A stretch of 64,000 nucleotides of DNA from Coprococcus sp. OM04-5BH. Lineage in GTDB: Bacteria; Bacillota; Clostridia; Lachnospirales; Lachnospiraceae. Where the stretch lies: contig NZ_QULM01000002.1 of NCBI RefSeq assembly GCF_003482105.1, forward strand, positions 1 through 64,000. The letters are read 5' to 3'. The notes below the pieces were generated by a model, which was not told the DNA's origin, did no database searches, and saw nothing but the letters and a program-made list of their open reading frames with translations. Numbering within the stretch: position 1 is the first letter of the stretch; each line of letters opens with the position of its first letter. A program made the translations under genes and the position numbers. This document shows, piece by piece, positions 8,022-16,593 of the stretch.

Positions 8022-9866
8022 CTAAATTATATTAACATCATATTTTTTCAACCAGTAATTGATCTGGATATAGTAAGCAATGAGCTGAGGTCCCGCCATA
8101 AGCTGACCATACCAAGGTCTGCCGTAATCCATGGTGGAGTTCATGAACCTCATTGCTTTTTCTTTGTCTATAAGCTTGTTTACCGGTTCCGATGGGGTAT
8201 TTATGATATCTGTAAATATTGCGTTTAATGCCTTTTCGTAGAATGGATTGTATGTCTTAGGGTAAGGGGACTTCTTTCTTTTAAAGATGGATTCAGGAAG
8301 GATATCCCTGCAGGCGGTACGGAGCAGGTGTTTCTCGGTATCGTCCCGGTACTTAAATTCCCATGGAACATTGTAGATATACTCTATGAGCCTGTGATCT
8401 GCAAATGGCACTCTTGCCTCAAGCCCGCTCCACATGCTGGTTCTGTCCATTCTTTCAAGCAGGGTAGCCATGAACATGTACAGGTTAATGTAGCCGATAC
8501 GCCTTCTGGACTTGGCTTCGGCTGACTCATCAGGGAGAACCGCAATCTTATTTACAATAGTGTTGTATGTGTCCTTTACATATGTTTTTATATCCAATTT
8601 TTCTATCAATGAGTCTTTAAGCAAAGCAGTTCTTGAATACATATCTGTCATCCATGGAAATGTATCCACGTTAAGGAGCTCCGGACGATAGAACCATGGA
8701 TATCCGCCGAACACCTCATCAGCACACTCGCCGGTTAAGACCACCTTGTGAGTCTTTGATACCTGACGGCAGAAAAGAAGAAGGGAAGAGTCCACATCAG
8801 CCATGGTAGGAAGATCCCTTGAAAGTACGGATTCATACAGAGCATTTAATGTTTCTTCATAGGTTATAGTGAGGATCCTGTGGTCCGTATCAAGATCTAC
8901 CGCCATTAATGCAGCGTAATCCTTATCCAGGGTAGGCTGGAAACTGTTAGATTTAAAGTACTTGTCATTTTCAGCAAATTCAAAGGAAAATGTAGAAAGC
9001 TGTTGACCGTTTTCCTTTAATTTGTCCGCACATACAGCACTTACAATAGAAGAGTCCAAGCCTCCGGACAGGAAGGTACAGATGGGAACATCGCTGACTA
9101 TCTGTTTAAGAATGGCGTCCTTTACAAGATACCCGGTATGTTCTACAGTTTCATTATATGTATCAGAGTGATATCTGGTTTTTAAGGTAAAAAATGGTGC
9201 CTCAAGGAAGCCTTTTTTACTGTATTTAATATAGTGCCCGGGTTTTACCGCATGTATGTTTTTAAATACACCCGAATAGTTTAGTTTGGCAGGTCCGAGG
9301 CCTGTTAATTCACGCAATGACTCATCATCTATCTCCGGGGAGATCTCGGGATAGCAGAACAGAGCCTTAATTTCAGAGCCCCATATGAGAGTTCCCTTTG
9401 AGATAGTATAGAAAAGCGGCTTTACGCCAAAATGATCCTTGAACAGGTATACGTTTTTTTCTGACTCGTCATATATGGCACAGGAAAATATACCATTTAC
9501 ATTTTCAAAATAATCAGGACCGAAACATATGAAAGTATTCAGAAGTACTTCTGTGTCACAGGTTGTATTGAAGCTGTAGCCCCTTGAAGTAAGCTTGTTT
9601 TTTAGTTCCTTATGGTTATATATCTCGCCATTGTAGACTATGTAATAATTATTTCCATTTTTATTGATCTTCATTGGCTGGTGTCCCCTGGAGATATCTC
9701 TGATGGACAGTCTTGTATGAGCCATGCCACAGCCACCTGCCTGGATTATGTCTTCCTCATCAGGACCTCTGTGACATTGGCACTTATTCATGGCTGTAAG
9801 GATCCGGCGGGATTTTTCCTGATCCGGAATTATATTAGGATTAAAGAAACCGGCGATTGAGCACAT
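8022..9866 (-). CDS. asnB: Asparagine synthase (glutamine-hydrolysing)
   Basis: The enzyme makes asparagine from aspartate, glutamine and ATP. The 614-residue protein begins MCSIAGFF, so Cys2 is the glutaminase nucleophile of the N-terminal class II amidotransferase domain. That domain also shows the RGPDE and YNGEIYNH motifs. The C-terminal synthetase domain has the ATP loop SGGLDSS, followed by TGECADEVFGGYPWF and RMDRTSMWSGLEARVPF. The gene is monocistronic, transcribed away from the ilvB T-box leader with which it shares an intergenic region, and ends at the bidirectional terminator near 7953. No T-box lies on its own strand. Confidence 0.95.
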   Translation of the reverse strand: MCSIAGFFNPNIIPDQEKSRRILTAMNKCQCHRGPDEEDIIQAGGCGMAHTRLSIRDISRGHQPMKINKNGNNYYIVYNGEIYNHKELKNKLTSRGYSFNTTCDTEVLLNTFICFGPDYFENVNGIFSCAIYDESEKNVYLFKDHFGVKPLFYTISKGTLIWGSEIKALFCYPEISPEIDDESLRELTGLGPAKLNYSGVFKNIHAVKPGHYIKYSKKGFLEAPFFTLKTRYHSDTYNETVEHTGYLVKDAILKQIVSDVPICTFLSGGLDSSIVSAVCADKLKENGQQLSTFSFEFAENDKYFKSNSFQPTLDKDYAALMAVDLDTDHRILTITYEETLNALYESVLSRDLPTMADVDSSLLLFCRQVSKTHKVVLTGECADEVFGGYPWFYRPELLNVDTFPWMTDMYSRTALLKDSLIEKLDIKTYVKDTYNTIVNKIAVLPDESAEAKSRRRIGYINLYMFMATLLERMDRTSMWSGLEARVPFADHRLIEYIYNVPWEFKYRDDTEKHLLRTACRDILPESIFKRKKSPYPKTYNPFYEKALNAIFTDIINTPSEPVNKLIDKEKAMRFMNSTMDYGRPWYGQLMAGPQLIAYYIQINYWLKKYDVNII

Positions 9867-9909
9867 AGTTATTTCCTGAAATTTTTGTTTATATTATATT
9901 CTTTTTTTC

Positions 9910-9939
9910 TTGCCAATATGACGTATGTTGTGGTAAAAT
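9910..9939 (+). promoter_or_regulatory. Promoter of the ilvB T-box leader
   Basis: TTGCCA (9910-9915) and TAAAAT (9934-9939) are 18 bases apart, placing transcription start near 9946, just before the T-box stem I. Confidence 0.7.
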
Positions 9940-9945
9940 ATACGA

Positions 9946-10225
9946 AATTGTATTGGTAAATGCAGTGACAGGGAGGAGTACATATATAACCGGATCCCAG
10001 AGAGAAGATGGTGGTGTAAATCTTTATCCAGGATATGTGGAAGTAGCCCTCGAGCAGTGAACTGAACGGTATTTGTACCAAGTAGGCTTCAACGGTATTC
10101 CCCGTTACAGGAAAACAGTATATCTTAGAGTTTACTATTGTACTGTATGAGAGCAGGTTTTCCTGAAGTTAGGTGGTACCGCGGAATTTTCGTCCTAAGC
10201 ATTATGTTGCTTGGGATTTTTTTAT
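9946..10225 (+). promoter_or_regulatory. T-box leader (tRNA-sensing antiterminator) controlling ilvB
   Basis: The leader shows the stem I landmarks AGTA (S-turn), AGAGAG and GGTGGTGTAA. The near-canonical T-box AGGTGGTACCGCGG lies at 10171-10184. A terminator stem, CCTAAGCA (10194-10201) with TGCTTGGG (10208-10215), runs into a T-run. The discriminator-pairing bulge TGGT expects a tRNA with A73, as valine, isoleucine and leucine tRNAs usually have. The arms ACATAT and ATATGT place the specifier side at GGAAGTAGC. My best reading of the specifier is GTA (10043-10045, valine), by analogy with other leaders. Uncharged tRNA would stabilise the antiterminator and switch ilvB on. Confidence 0.92.
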
Positions 10226-10252
10226 TGTTTAACAAGAATTGGAGGAAAAGTT

Positions 10253-11977
10253 ATGGAAATAAGTGGAGCAAAAATGTTTGTAAAGGCTTTACAGGAAGAG
10301 CATGTTGAGACTTTATTTGCTTATCCGGGAGGAACAGCTATTGATCTTTTTGACGCTTTATATGACGCAGAGGGGATAGATATGATACTTCCTCGTCATG
10401 AGCAGGCACTTGTTCATGCGGCAGACGGATATGCAAGATCTACAGGAAAGGTTGGCGTATGTCTTGTTACATCAGGCCCGGGTGCAACAAACCTTGTTAC
10501 AGGTATTGCAACAGCCAACTTCGACAGCGTACCTCTTGTATGCTTTACAGGACAGGTTCCTACAAATCTCATCGGTAATGACGCATTCCAGGAGGTTGAT
10601 ACTGTAGGAATTGTAAGAAGTATATGTAAGTATGCAGTTACAGTAAGAAAGAGAGAGGATCTTGCAAGGATCATCAAGAATGCCTTTTATATTGCGAAGA
10701 CAGGAAAGCCGGGACCGGTACTTGTAGATATCCCTAAGGATATACAGATTGCCATGGGAAGTGACGAGTATCCTACAGAGGTAAATATCCGTGGCTACAA
10801 GCCATCAGAGGGGGCTCACTCGGGACAGATAAAGAAGGCTCTTGAGAAGTTAAAGAACGCAAAAAGACCTGTATTCCTGATTGGTGGTGGTGTAAATATC
10901 GCCCATGCCAGAAAGGAAATGACAGAGCTGGCAGAGCTTACCGGAGTACCGGTTGTAACAACCATCATGGGTAAGGGGGCTATCCCTACCAACCATCCTT
11001 TGTATGTAGGCAATATCGGTATGCATGGAAATCTTGCTTCAAACAAGGCTATCATGGAATGTGATGTCCTGTTCTCCATAGGAACAAGATTTAATGACAG
11101 GATCACAGGTACCATTGATACATTTGCAAAGAATGCAGAGATAATCCATATAGATATAGATGCGGCGTCAATCTCAAGAAATATCAAGGTTGATATACCT
11201 ATTGTTGCAGACGCCAAGGTTGCCATAACAAAAATGCTCAAGTATGCAGAGAAGCTTGACATAGCCGACTGGGTATCAGAGATAATGAAGATCAAGGAAG
11301 AACATCCTATCAACATGAATTCCTACAGCGGACTTACTCCTGAAAAGATCATCAAGACCATTAATGAAATGTACAATAACCTCATCATCACAACAGATGT
11401 AGGTCAGAACCAGTTATGGACTACCCAGTATATAGAGATAGATGAGAACAAGCAGCTTCTTACCTCCGGCGGGCTAGGAACAATGGGATACGGTTTCCCT
11501 GCTGCCATAGGTGCCAAGCTTGGAAATATGGACAAGGATGTAATATGTATATCAGGTGACGGCGGAGTACAGATGAACATACAGGAGATGGCAACTGCAG
11601 TTTCCTACGAGCTACCTGTTACCCTTGTGATCCTCAACAACGGATATCTGGGAAATGTACGTCAGTGGCAGGAGCTGTTCTTCAACAAGCGTTACAGCAG
11701 TACATGTTTAAGATACAGAAGAAGCTGCAACAGGGATTGTATGAATCCTGACAAGTGCTGTCCAAAGTATACACCAAACTTTGTTAAGCTCGCAGAAAGC
11801 TATGATGCGGTTGGTATAAGAGTTACAAATGAAGAAGAGTTAAGAGCTGCATTTACAAAGGCTAGGGAGAACAAGAACGGCCCTACAGTAATCGAGGCAT
11901 ATATCGATCCTGCTGCAAATGTATTCCCTATGGTTCCGGGCGGAAAGTCCCTTGACCAGATGATCATGGATTGTTAA
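10253..11977 (+). CDS. ilvB: Acetolactate synthase large (catalytic) subunit
   Basis: This ThDP- and FAD-dependent enzyme condenses pyruvate with pyruvate or 2-oxobutyrate, the first common step of valine, leucine and isoleucine synthesis. ATG 10253 follows GGAGGA (10241-10246); the longer frame from 10211 would start inside the terminator. The 574 residues show the N-terminal ThDP glutamate region (YPGGTAIDLFDAL, RHEQ), the FAD-binding middle and the C-terminal GDG..NN ThDP motif (GDGGVQMN ... LVILNN). Unusually, residues 485-503 hold five cysteines (C-X6-C-X3-C-X5-C-C) where most homologues have a short YS-T loop. The ilvN subunit follows after 80 bases. Confidence 0.95.
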   Translation: MEISGAKMFVKALQEEHVETLFAYPGGTAIDLFDALYDAEGIDMILPRHEQALVHAADGYARSTGKVGVCLVTSGPGATNLVTGIATANFDSVPLVCFTGQVPTNLIGNDAFQEVDTVGIVRSICKYAVTVRKREDLARIIKNAFYIAKTGKPGPVLVDIPKDIQIAMGSDEYPTEVNIRGYKPSEGAHSGQIKKALEKLKNAKRPVFLIGGGVNIAHARKEMTELAELTGVPVVTTIMGKGAIPTNHPLYVGNIGMHGNLASNKAIMECDVLFSIGTRFNDRITGTIDTFAKNAEIIHIDIDAASISRNIKVDIPIVADAKVAITKMLKYAEKLDIADWVSEIMKIKEEHPINMNSYSGLTPEKIIKTINEMYNNLIITTDVGQNQLWTTQYIEIDENKQLLTSGGLGTMGYGFPAAIGAKLGNMDKDVICISGDGGVQMNIQEMATAVSYELPVTLVILNNGYLGNVRQWQELFFNKRYSSTCLRYRRSCNRDCMNPDKCCPKYTPNFVKLAESYDAVGIRVTNEEELRAAFTKARENKNGPTVIEAYIDPAANVFPMVPGGKSLDQMIMDC

Positions 11978-12057
11978 GAGCCGGCAGGGACTATGTGGTA
12001 AAAGCTTTTGGCAGGTTAGAGAAAACAGTTAGTTTAAAAATATGGAGGATATAGATA

Positions 12058-12555
12058 ATGAAGAAGAGATGGATATGCCTTTATGTTGAAAATGAGATAG
12101 GTGTAATGGCCAGGATATCTGGATTATTTTCAGGTAAATCATACAATATGGACAGTATAACCGTTGGAGTTACCGAGGATCCCACGGTGTCACGAATGAC
12201 AATAAGCTTCACCAGTGATGACAGGACCTTTGAACAGGTTAAGAAGCAGTTAAACAGAAGCGTTGAGGTTATAAAGGTGGTTGACTACACAGATATACCT
12301 ATCCATAAGAGAGAGGTATTATTTGTAAAGGTAAACAGCTGCAGCAGTGCAGACAAGGATGAGGTGTTCAGGATTGCCAATGCCTTCGGATACAACATTG
12401 CCGACTACAACAGGAACAGTATCCTTGTGGAGTGTGTCCAGACAGAGGATAAGAATGACAATGCCATAAAGCTTTTTAAGGAAACATTCCCTAACAGGAT
12501 AGAGGTAATAAGAGGCGGAAGCGTTGCCGTAGAAGCAATAAGTATCGCTGACTGA
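12058..12555 (+). CDS. ilvN: Acetolactate synthase small (regulatory) subunit, copy 1
   Basis: The small subunit carries the ACT domain that binds branched-chain amino acids and stimulates and feedback-inhibits the large subunit. The 165-residue protein starts with CLYVENEIGVMARISGLFSGKSYNMDSITVGVTEDP, here seen as ENEIGVMARISGLF and YNMDSITVGVTE. A second ACT-like C-terminal half follows (VEAISIAD at the end). It belongs to the T-box operon behind ilvB. A second, non-identical small subunit lies at 23243. This copy has a more divergent C-terminal half than the ilvC-linked one, so the two may respond to different effectors (inference). Confidence 0.92.
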   Translation: MKKRWICLYVENEIGVMARISGLFSGKSYNMDSITVGVTEDPTVSRMTISFTSDDRTFEQVKKQLNRSVEVIKVVDYTDIPIHKREVLFVKVNSCSSADKDEVFRIANAFGYNIADYNRNSILVECVQTEDKNDNAIKLFKETFPNRIEVIRGGSVAVEAISIAD

Positions 12556-12573
12556 TAGAGAAAGTGGGATAAT

Positions 12574-13023
12574 ATGAAATTTGTTATACAGAGAGTAAGC
12601 CATGCAGAGGTATGTGTGGAGGGAGAGCAGATATCAGGTATAGATAAGGGACTCCTGGTATTTGTGGGAGTATTTGACAGTGATACAAAAGAGGATGCGG
12701 ACAGGCTTGTGAAGAAGCTGGTGGGCTTAAGGATATTCCAGGATGAAAATGACAAAACAAACTTAAGTCTTAAGGACGTGAAAGGAAGCCTGCTGATCGT
12801 GTCACAGTTCACCCTCTGCGCAGATTGCAGAAAGGGAAACAGGCCATCCTTTATCAATGCCGGCAAGCCGGACTATGCTGACAGTATGTATGAGTACATC
12901 ATATCTGCCTGCAGAGAGCAGATTCCGGATGTCCAGACGGGAAAATTCGGCGCCGATATGAAGATTTCTCTGTTAAATGACGGTCCATTTACTATTTTAT
13001 TGGACAGTGATGACTGGAAATAA
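12574..13023 (+). CDS. dtd: D-aminoacyl-tRNA deacylase
   Basis: Dtd removes D-amino acids, and glycine mischarged on alanine tRNA, from tRNA. The 149-residue length matches the family. The two active-site motifs are present: SQFTLCAD (family SQFTLxAD) near residue 78, and NDGPFT near residue 137, close to the cross-subunit GP loop. It starts 18 bases after ilvN with a purine-rich site (AGAAAGTGGG), so it may be cotranscribed with the ilv genes, although no functional link is known. A long A/T-rich gap and a strong promoter follow. Confidence 0.93.
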   Translation: MKFVIQRVSHAEVCVEGEQISGIDKGLLVFVGVFDSDTKEDADRLVKKLVGLRIFQDENDKTNLSLKDVKGSLLIVSQFTLCADCRKGNRPSFINAGKPDYADSMYEYIISACREQIPDVQTGKFGADMKISLLNDGPFTILLDSDDWK

Positions 13024-13063
13024 TATTTTACAGCAAAATATTGTTAAATTTAATTAATAATTC

Positions 13064-13092
13064 TTGAAAAAAATACTAATTATTTATATAAT
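13064..13092 (+). promoter_or_regulatory. Promoter of the DivIVA-domain gene
   Basis: TTGAAA (13064-13069), 17-base spacer, TATAAT (13087-13092) in a very A/T-rich stretch, 54 bases ahead of the start codon. A further TATAAT at 13117-13122 lacks a good -35. Confidence 0.7.
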
Positions 13093-13145
13093 ATTTTTTA
13101 GGTTATGCTAGAACTATATAATTTACGAAGAAGGAGAATTACGAA

Positions 13146-13793
13146 ATGTTAACAAAGGAACAGATAGAGTCAAAGACCTTTAAAAAGGGACTGTTTGGTT
13201 ATAATAAGGACGAGGTTAACAGTTTTGTCAGAGAAATCAGCACAGAGTATATTGAGCTTCAGACAAAGTATAAGGCAATTGCTGATGAGAATGAAATTTC
13301 AAAGAAGTCACTTATGGAGAACAGCGTTAAGATCTACGAGCTTGAGAAGCAGTTAGAGCAGGCAGCTCCCGGAAGCAAGAAGGAGCAGAATGCAGCAAAC
13401 GCTGAGGCTAACAAGATCATCAATGACGCAAAGAAGAAGGCAAATGAAGTGCTTTCAAATGCCAAGGCTGAGCTTGCAAAGCTTAAGGCAGAGATGGAAG
13501 AACTCAGAGCTAATGGAGGAAGCACAAGTGATGTAAAGGTTGACACATCAGCATTTGACGCAGATCCTATCACAAAGCTCAAAATGAAGTCACAGACTGT
13601 TGAGGAGCCTGCGAAGCTCAAGATGAAGCCTAAGGAAGAGCCGAAGCCACAGGCATTTGCAGGAAAGAGTGCAATGACAGAGGATGAGAAAGAAGTAGAG
13701 GAAATCTTCGTAGGTGAGATCGAGGAGAATGTAAAGCGTAATCAGGTTCTTATCGGTGACGGAGAAGAGGAAGCAGATTTCGAATTCCTGTAA
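13146..13793 (+). CDS. DivIVA-domain coiled-coil protein
   Basis: The N terminus MLTKEQIESKTFKKGLFGYNKDEVNSF is the DivIVA domain; its key part is KGLFGYNKDEVNSFV (family K..RGY..xEVDxFL). It binds curved membranes at poles and septa. A coiled coil follows (about residues 35-125, rich in A, K and E). A low-complexity tail contains two KLKMK repeats and an acidic end. At 215 residues it is longer than classic DivIVA and resembles DivIVA-domain proteins of Clostridia whose exact task (division-site or growth-pole scaffolding) is not settled. The binding site AAGGAG lies just before the ATG. The SCP2-domain gene follows after 20 bases. Confidence 0.88.
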   Translation: MLTKEQIESKTFKKGLFGYNKDEVNSFVREISTEYIELQTKYKAIADENEISKKSLMENSVKIYELEKQLEQAAPGSKKEQNAANAEANKIINDAKKKANEVLSNAKAELAKLKAEMEELRANGGSTSDVKVDTSAFDADPITKLKMKSQTVEEPAKLKMKPKEEPKPQAFAGKSAMTEDEKEVEEIFVGEIEENVKRNQVLIGDGEEEADFEFL

Positions 13794-13813
13794 GATATAA
13801 AGAGGGGGATGGT

Positions 13814-14170
13814 ATGACTCTGGATGAATGCAAGAAAGTTTTTGAGCGCGTTTCAGAAGGTGCAGTATTTGATTGCATTGATAAGGAATCTTATTTCCAG
13901 TTTGATATTATTGGTGGGGACAACAGTGAGAGTAATTTCTATCTTAAATTTAAGGACGGACATATGAGCGTCCATGAGGGAGATTACAAAGAAAGAGATG
14001 TAATGTTGATAGTTACACCTGCGACACTGGATAAGATAATAACAGGCAGGCTTGATCCGGCCTATGCGTACGCTACAAGAAAGATTAAAATGCCGGGAGA
14101 TGCCAATCTCGGAAGAATGGTACTTACAATGGTTGCCGGTGAGTGGAAGAACAGAATAGCTCATCGGTAA
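13814..14170 (+). CDS. SCP2 sterol-binding-domain protein
   Basis: The 118-residue protein is essentially a single SCP2-like domain, a fold with a hydrophobic pocket that binds lipids or acyl groups. Matching features are the YLKFKDGHMSVHEG strand pair, the DVMLIVTPATLDKIITGRLDP segment and the closing MPGDANLGRMVLTM helix (family G-D-xxxAxxL). It is soluble and has no signal peptide. It shares a transcript with the DivIVA-domain gene and ends at a strong terminator. The ligand in Firmicutes is unknown. Confidence 0.8.
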   Translation: MTLDECKKVFERVSEGAVFDCIDKESYFQFDIIGGDNSESNFYLKFKDGHMSVHEGDYKERDVMLIVTPATLDKIITGRLDPAYAYATRKIKMPGDANLGRMVLTMVAGEWKNRIAHR

Positions 14171-14182
14171 TAAAAAATAAAT

Positions 14183-14214
14183 AAAAAAAAGAGAGCCTAG
14201 GCTCTCTTTTTTTT
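14183..14214. terminator. Bidirectional terminator
   Basis: A perfect palindrome, AGAGAGCCTAGGCTCTCT, flanked by eight A and eight T residues, serves both the SCP2-domain gene and the converging DAHP synthase gene. It overlaps the last bases of the latter's stop codon. Confidence 0.92.
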
Positions 14215-15241
14215 ACAGTAAATCAGCGACTTCCTTTAAAAGACGTTCTGTTTTGTCCCATCCAAGACAAGGATCAGTAATGGACTTACCATAGCAGCCA
14301 CCATCTACAGGCTGGTTGCCATCTTCAATGTAGCTTTCAACCATAACACCCTTAACCAGTGATCTGATCTCAGAGTCATAATTACAGCTATGGATAACTT
14401 CCTTGACGATCCTTGGCTGTTCAGCGAACTTCTTTCCTGAGTTATTGTGGTTGGCATCTACGATACATGCATGATTTACCAGGTTGAATTTCTGGTAAGT
14501 ATCGGCAAGGAGACGTAAATCCTCATAGTGGTAGTTTGATATTGATTGTCCGTGCTTGTTAAGGGCACCTCTTAAGATACAGTGTGTGAGAGGATTGCCG
14601 TCTGTATGTGCCTCCCAGCCTGAGTACAGGAAGGTGTGTGGGTGCTGGCCTGCAATACATGAGTTCATCATTACATTGTAATCACCGCTTGTAGGGTTCT
14701 TCATACCTACAGGAACATCCATACCTGACGCTGTAAGTCTGTGCTGCTGATCCTCTACAGATCTTGCACCGATGGCAACATATGAAAGTATATCGTCAAC
14801 ATACTGCCAGTTTTCTGAATATAACATCTCATCTGCAGCGGTCAGACCGGTCTCCTTGATGGCTCTTATGTGCATTTTTCTTATGGCATAGAGTCCTTCA
14901 AGCATATCTGAAGCCTTTGTAGGATCCGGCTGGTGTAACATTCCCTTGTAGCCGTCACCGGTAGTTCTTGGCTTGTTAGTATAGATTCTTGGGATGACAA
15001 GGATCTTATCCTTAACATCATCAGCGACTTTTGCAAGTCTGTTTAAATAATCACATACAGCTTCTTCGTTATCTGCAGAGCATGGTCCGATGATAAATAA
15101 AAATCGATTGTCTTCTCCGGTAAATACTTTTCTGATTTCCTCGTCTCTTGCGGCTTTGATCTTCTTAAGCTCAGTAGAAAGAGGGTAGAGTTCCTTTATT
15201 TCGTCACCTGTAGGAACCCGCTTGATCAATTTCATGCTCAT
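14213..15241 (-). CDS. 3-deoxy-7-phosphoheptulonate (DAHP) synthase, type I
   Basis: The enzyme condenses phosphoenolpyruvate and erythrose 4-phosphate, the first step of the shikimate pathway. The 342-residue protein has the hallmarks of the AroF/AroG/AroH type: FIIGPCSADN, YTNKPRTTGDGYKGM, SVEDQQHR and VDANHNNSGK near the metal-binding C-terminal part. Two methionines (MSMK) are possible starts. AAGGAG lies nine bases before the first and fifteen before the second, so the first is kept. It is monocistronic and convergent with the SCP2-domain gene. A TATAAT-like -10 lies upstream on its strand (complement of 15279-15284), but the -35 is weak. No T-box is seen. Confidence 0.93.
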   Translation of the reverse strand: MSMKLIKRVPTGDEIKELYPLSTELKKIKAARDEEIRKVFTGEDNRFLFIIGPCSADNEEAVCDYLNRLAKVADDVKDKILVIPRIYTNKPRTTGDGYKGMLHQPDPTKASDMLEGLYAIRKMHIRAIKETGLTAADEMLYSENWQYVDDILSYVAIGARSVEDQQHRLTASGMDVPVGMKNPTSGDYNVMMNSCIAGQHPHTFLYSGWEAHTDGNPLTHCILRGALNKHGQSISNYHYEDLRLLADTYQKFNLVNHACIVDANHNNSGKKFAEQPRIVKEVIHSCNYDSEIRSLVKGVMVESYIEDGNQPVDGGCYGKSITDPCLGWDKTERLLKEVADLL

Positions 15242-15402
15242 AGTTAGTTTCTCCTTATCAGTAAATTTCTGATATGTATTATAGCAGAATGAAAAGAGTT
15301 ATAAAAGTATAAAATTTTTAATGGACTAATATAATATATAAACTGATATATTTTCCTAAATATCGGTTTGTTCTCTATAAAATTAAAAAGGTGGAGAGAC
15401 AT

Positions 15403-16575
15403 TTGTTTAATAAGATTGTTTCATTTGTACTTTGCTGTTGTGTCATATTATCCGGCAGCATACTGAATGTCAGGGCGGAAACTACGGAAGAACTTACTCT
15501 TGGTTCCCCATCAGCTATAGTGATGGAGGCGGAGTCGGGGACAGTGATATATGAGAAGAACGCAGATGCCAAGATGAAGCCGGCGTCTGTAACAAAGGTT
15601 ATGACACTGCTTCTGGTATTCCAGGCCATAGAGAATAAGCAGTACACATTGGAGGATATAGTGACCGTAAGTGAACATGCTGCCTCCATGGGTGGTTCAC
15701 AGTGTTTTTTTGAGGCAAATGAACAGCAGACTGTTGAAGATATGATCAAATGTATCATAATTGCCTCGGGTAATGATGCCGCTGTTGCCATGGCGGAATT
15801 TACCTCCGGAAGCGAGGAGGCATTTGTGGCAGATATGAACAATAAGGCCAGGGAACTGGGGATGGAGAATACCACATTTAAGAATGCCTGCGGTCTTGAT
15901 GCAGACGGGCATGAGACCACGGCCAGGGATATTGCTATAATGTCGAGGAAGCTTATCACCAGATATCCGGATATATTTAATTATACGTCAATATGGACGG
16001 ACACCATAATACATAAGACCAGAAGAGGAGAAAAGGAGTTTGGTCTGGTAAATACAAATAAGTTCTTGAGGCAGTATCAGGGAGCCACCGGACTTAAAAC
16101 CGGCTATACCTCCACTGCCCATTACTGTATCAGTGCCACTGCCAACAGAAACGGAGTTAAGCTTATTGCGGTGGTAATGGGAGCCGACACCAAGGAAAAC
16201 AGAAACACTGACGCAGCAAAGCTTCTGGACTATGGATTTGCCAGATGTTATGCTTACACAGATAAAAAAATTTTACAAAAAAATGACATAAAAGTATTAA
16301 ATGGAGACAGGGAATATGTTAAAATAACTTCAGTGTCAGATTTTAACGCAGTGCTGCTTAACGGCGAAAAAGCAGAAGATGTTAAAAAGGAGCTGGTGCT
16401 TTATGATGATGAGCTTAAGGCTCCGTTAAAAAAGGGCGACTGTATCGGATATGTGAAGTATACGGTAGGTGACAGGACTATAGGCATGGTGGCAGTGAAT
16501 ACAGGTGAAGCCGTGGGTGAGAAGACCTACATGTATGGCATGCAGACCATGTTTGAACACATAATAAGGAAGTAA
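15403..16575 (+). CDS. D-alanyl-D-alanine carboxypeptidase (second copy)
   Basis: A secreted serine D,D-carboxypeptidase with a signal-like segment (VSFVLCCCVILSGSILNVRA, then ETTEE). The catalytic set is SVTK, SGN and KTG, followed by a beta-rich C-terminal domain. The frame opens at GTG 15391, but that codon is inside the binding site GGTGGAG (15390-15396). TTG 15403, six bases downstream, is therefore the likely start, giving 390 residues. The same arrangement is seen for the carboxypeptidase at 5138. It heads a cluster with a phosphoesterase and an L,D-transpeptidase, which suggests envelope maintenance rather than sporulation. Confidence 0.9.
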   Translation: MFNKIVSFVLCCCVILSGSILNVRAETTEELTLGSPSAIVMEAESGTVIYEKNADAKMKPASVTKVMTLLLVFQAIENKQYTLEDIVTVSEHAASMGGSQCFFEANEQQTVEDMIKCIIIASGNDAAVAMAEFTSGSEEAFVADMNNKARELGMENTTFKNACGLDADGHETTARDIAIMSRKLITRYPDIFNYTSIWTDTIIHKTRRGEKEFGLVNTNKFLRQYQGATGLKTGYTSTAHYCISATANRNGVKLIAVVMGADTKENRNTDAAKLLDYGFARCYAYTDKKILQKNDIKVLNGDREYVKITSVSDFNAVLLNGEKAEDVKKELVLYDDELKAPLKKGDCIGYVKYTVGDRTIGMVAVNTGEAVGEKTYMYGMQTMFEHIIRK

Positions 16576-16593
16576 TATACCGGGAGAATATAC

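Noticed and set aside
10070-10090. GGT (glycine) as T-box specifier in CTGAACGGTATT
   Set aside because: That stretch pairs as the GGTA/TACC stem downstream of stem I, and glycine makes no sense for ilvB.
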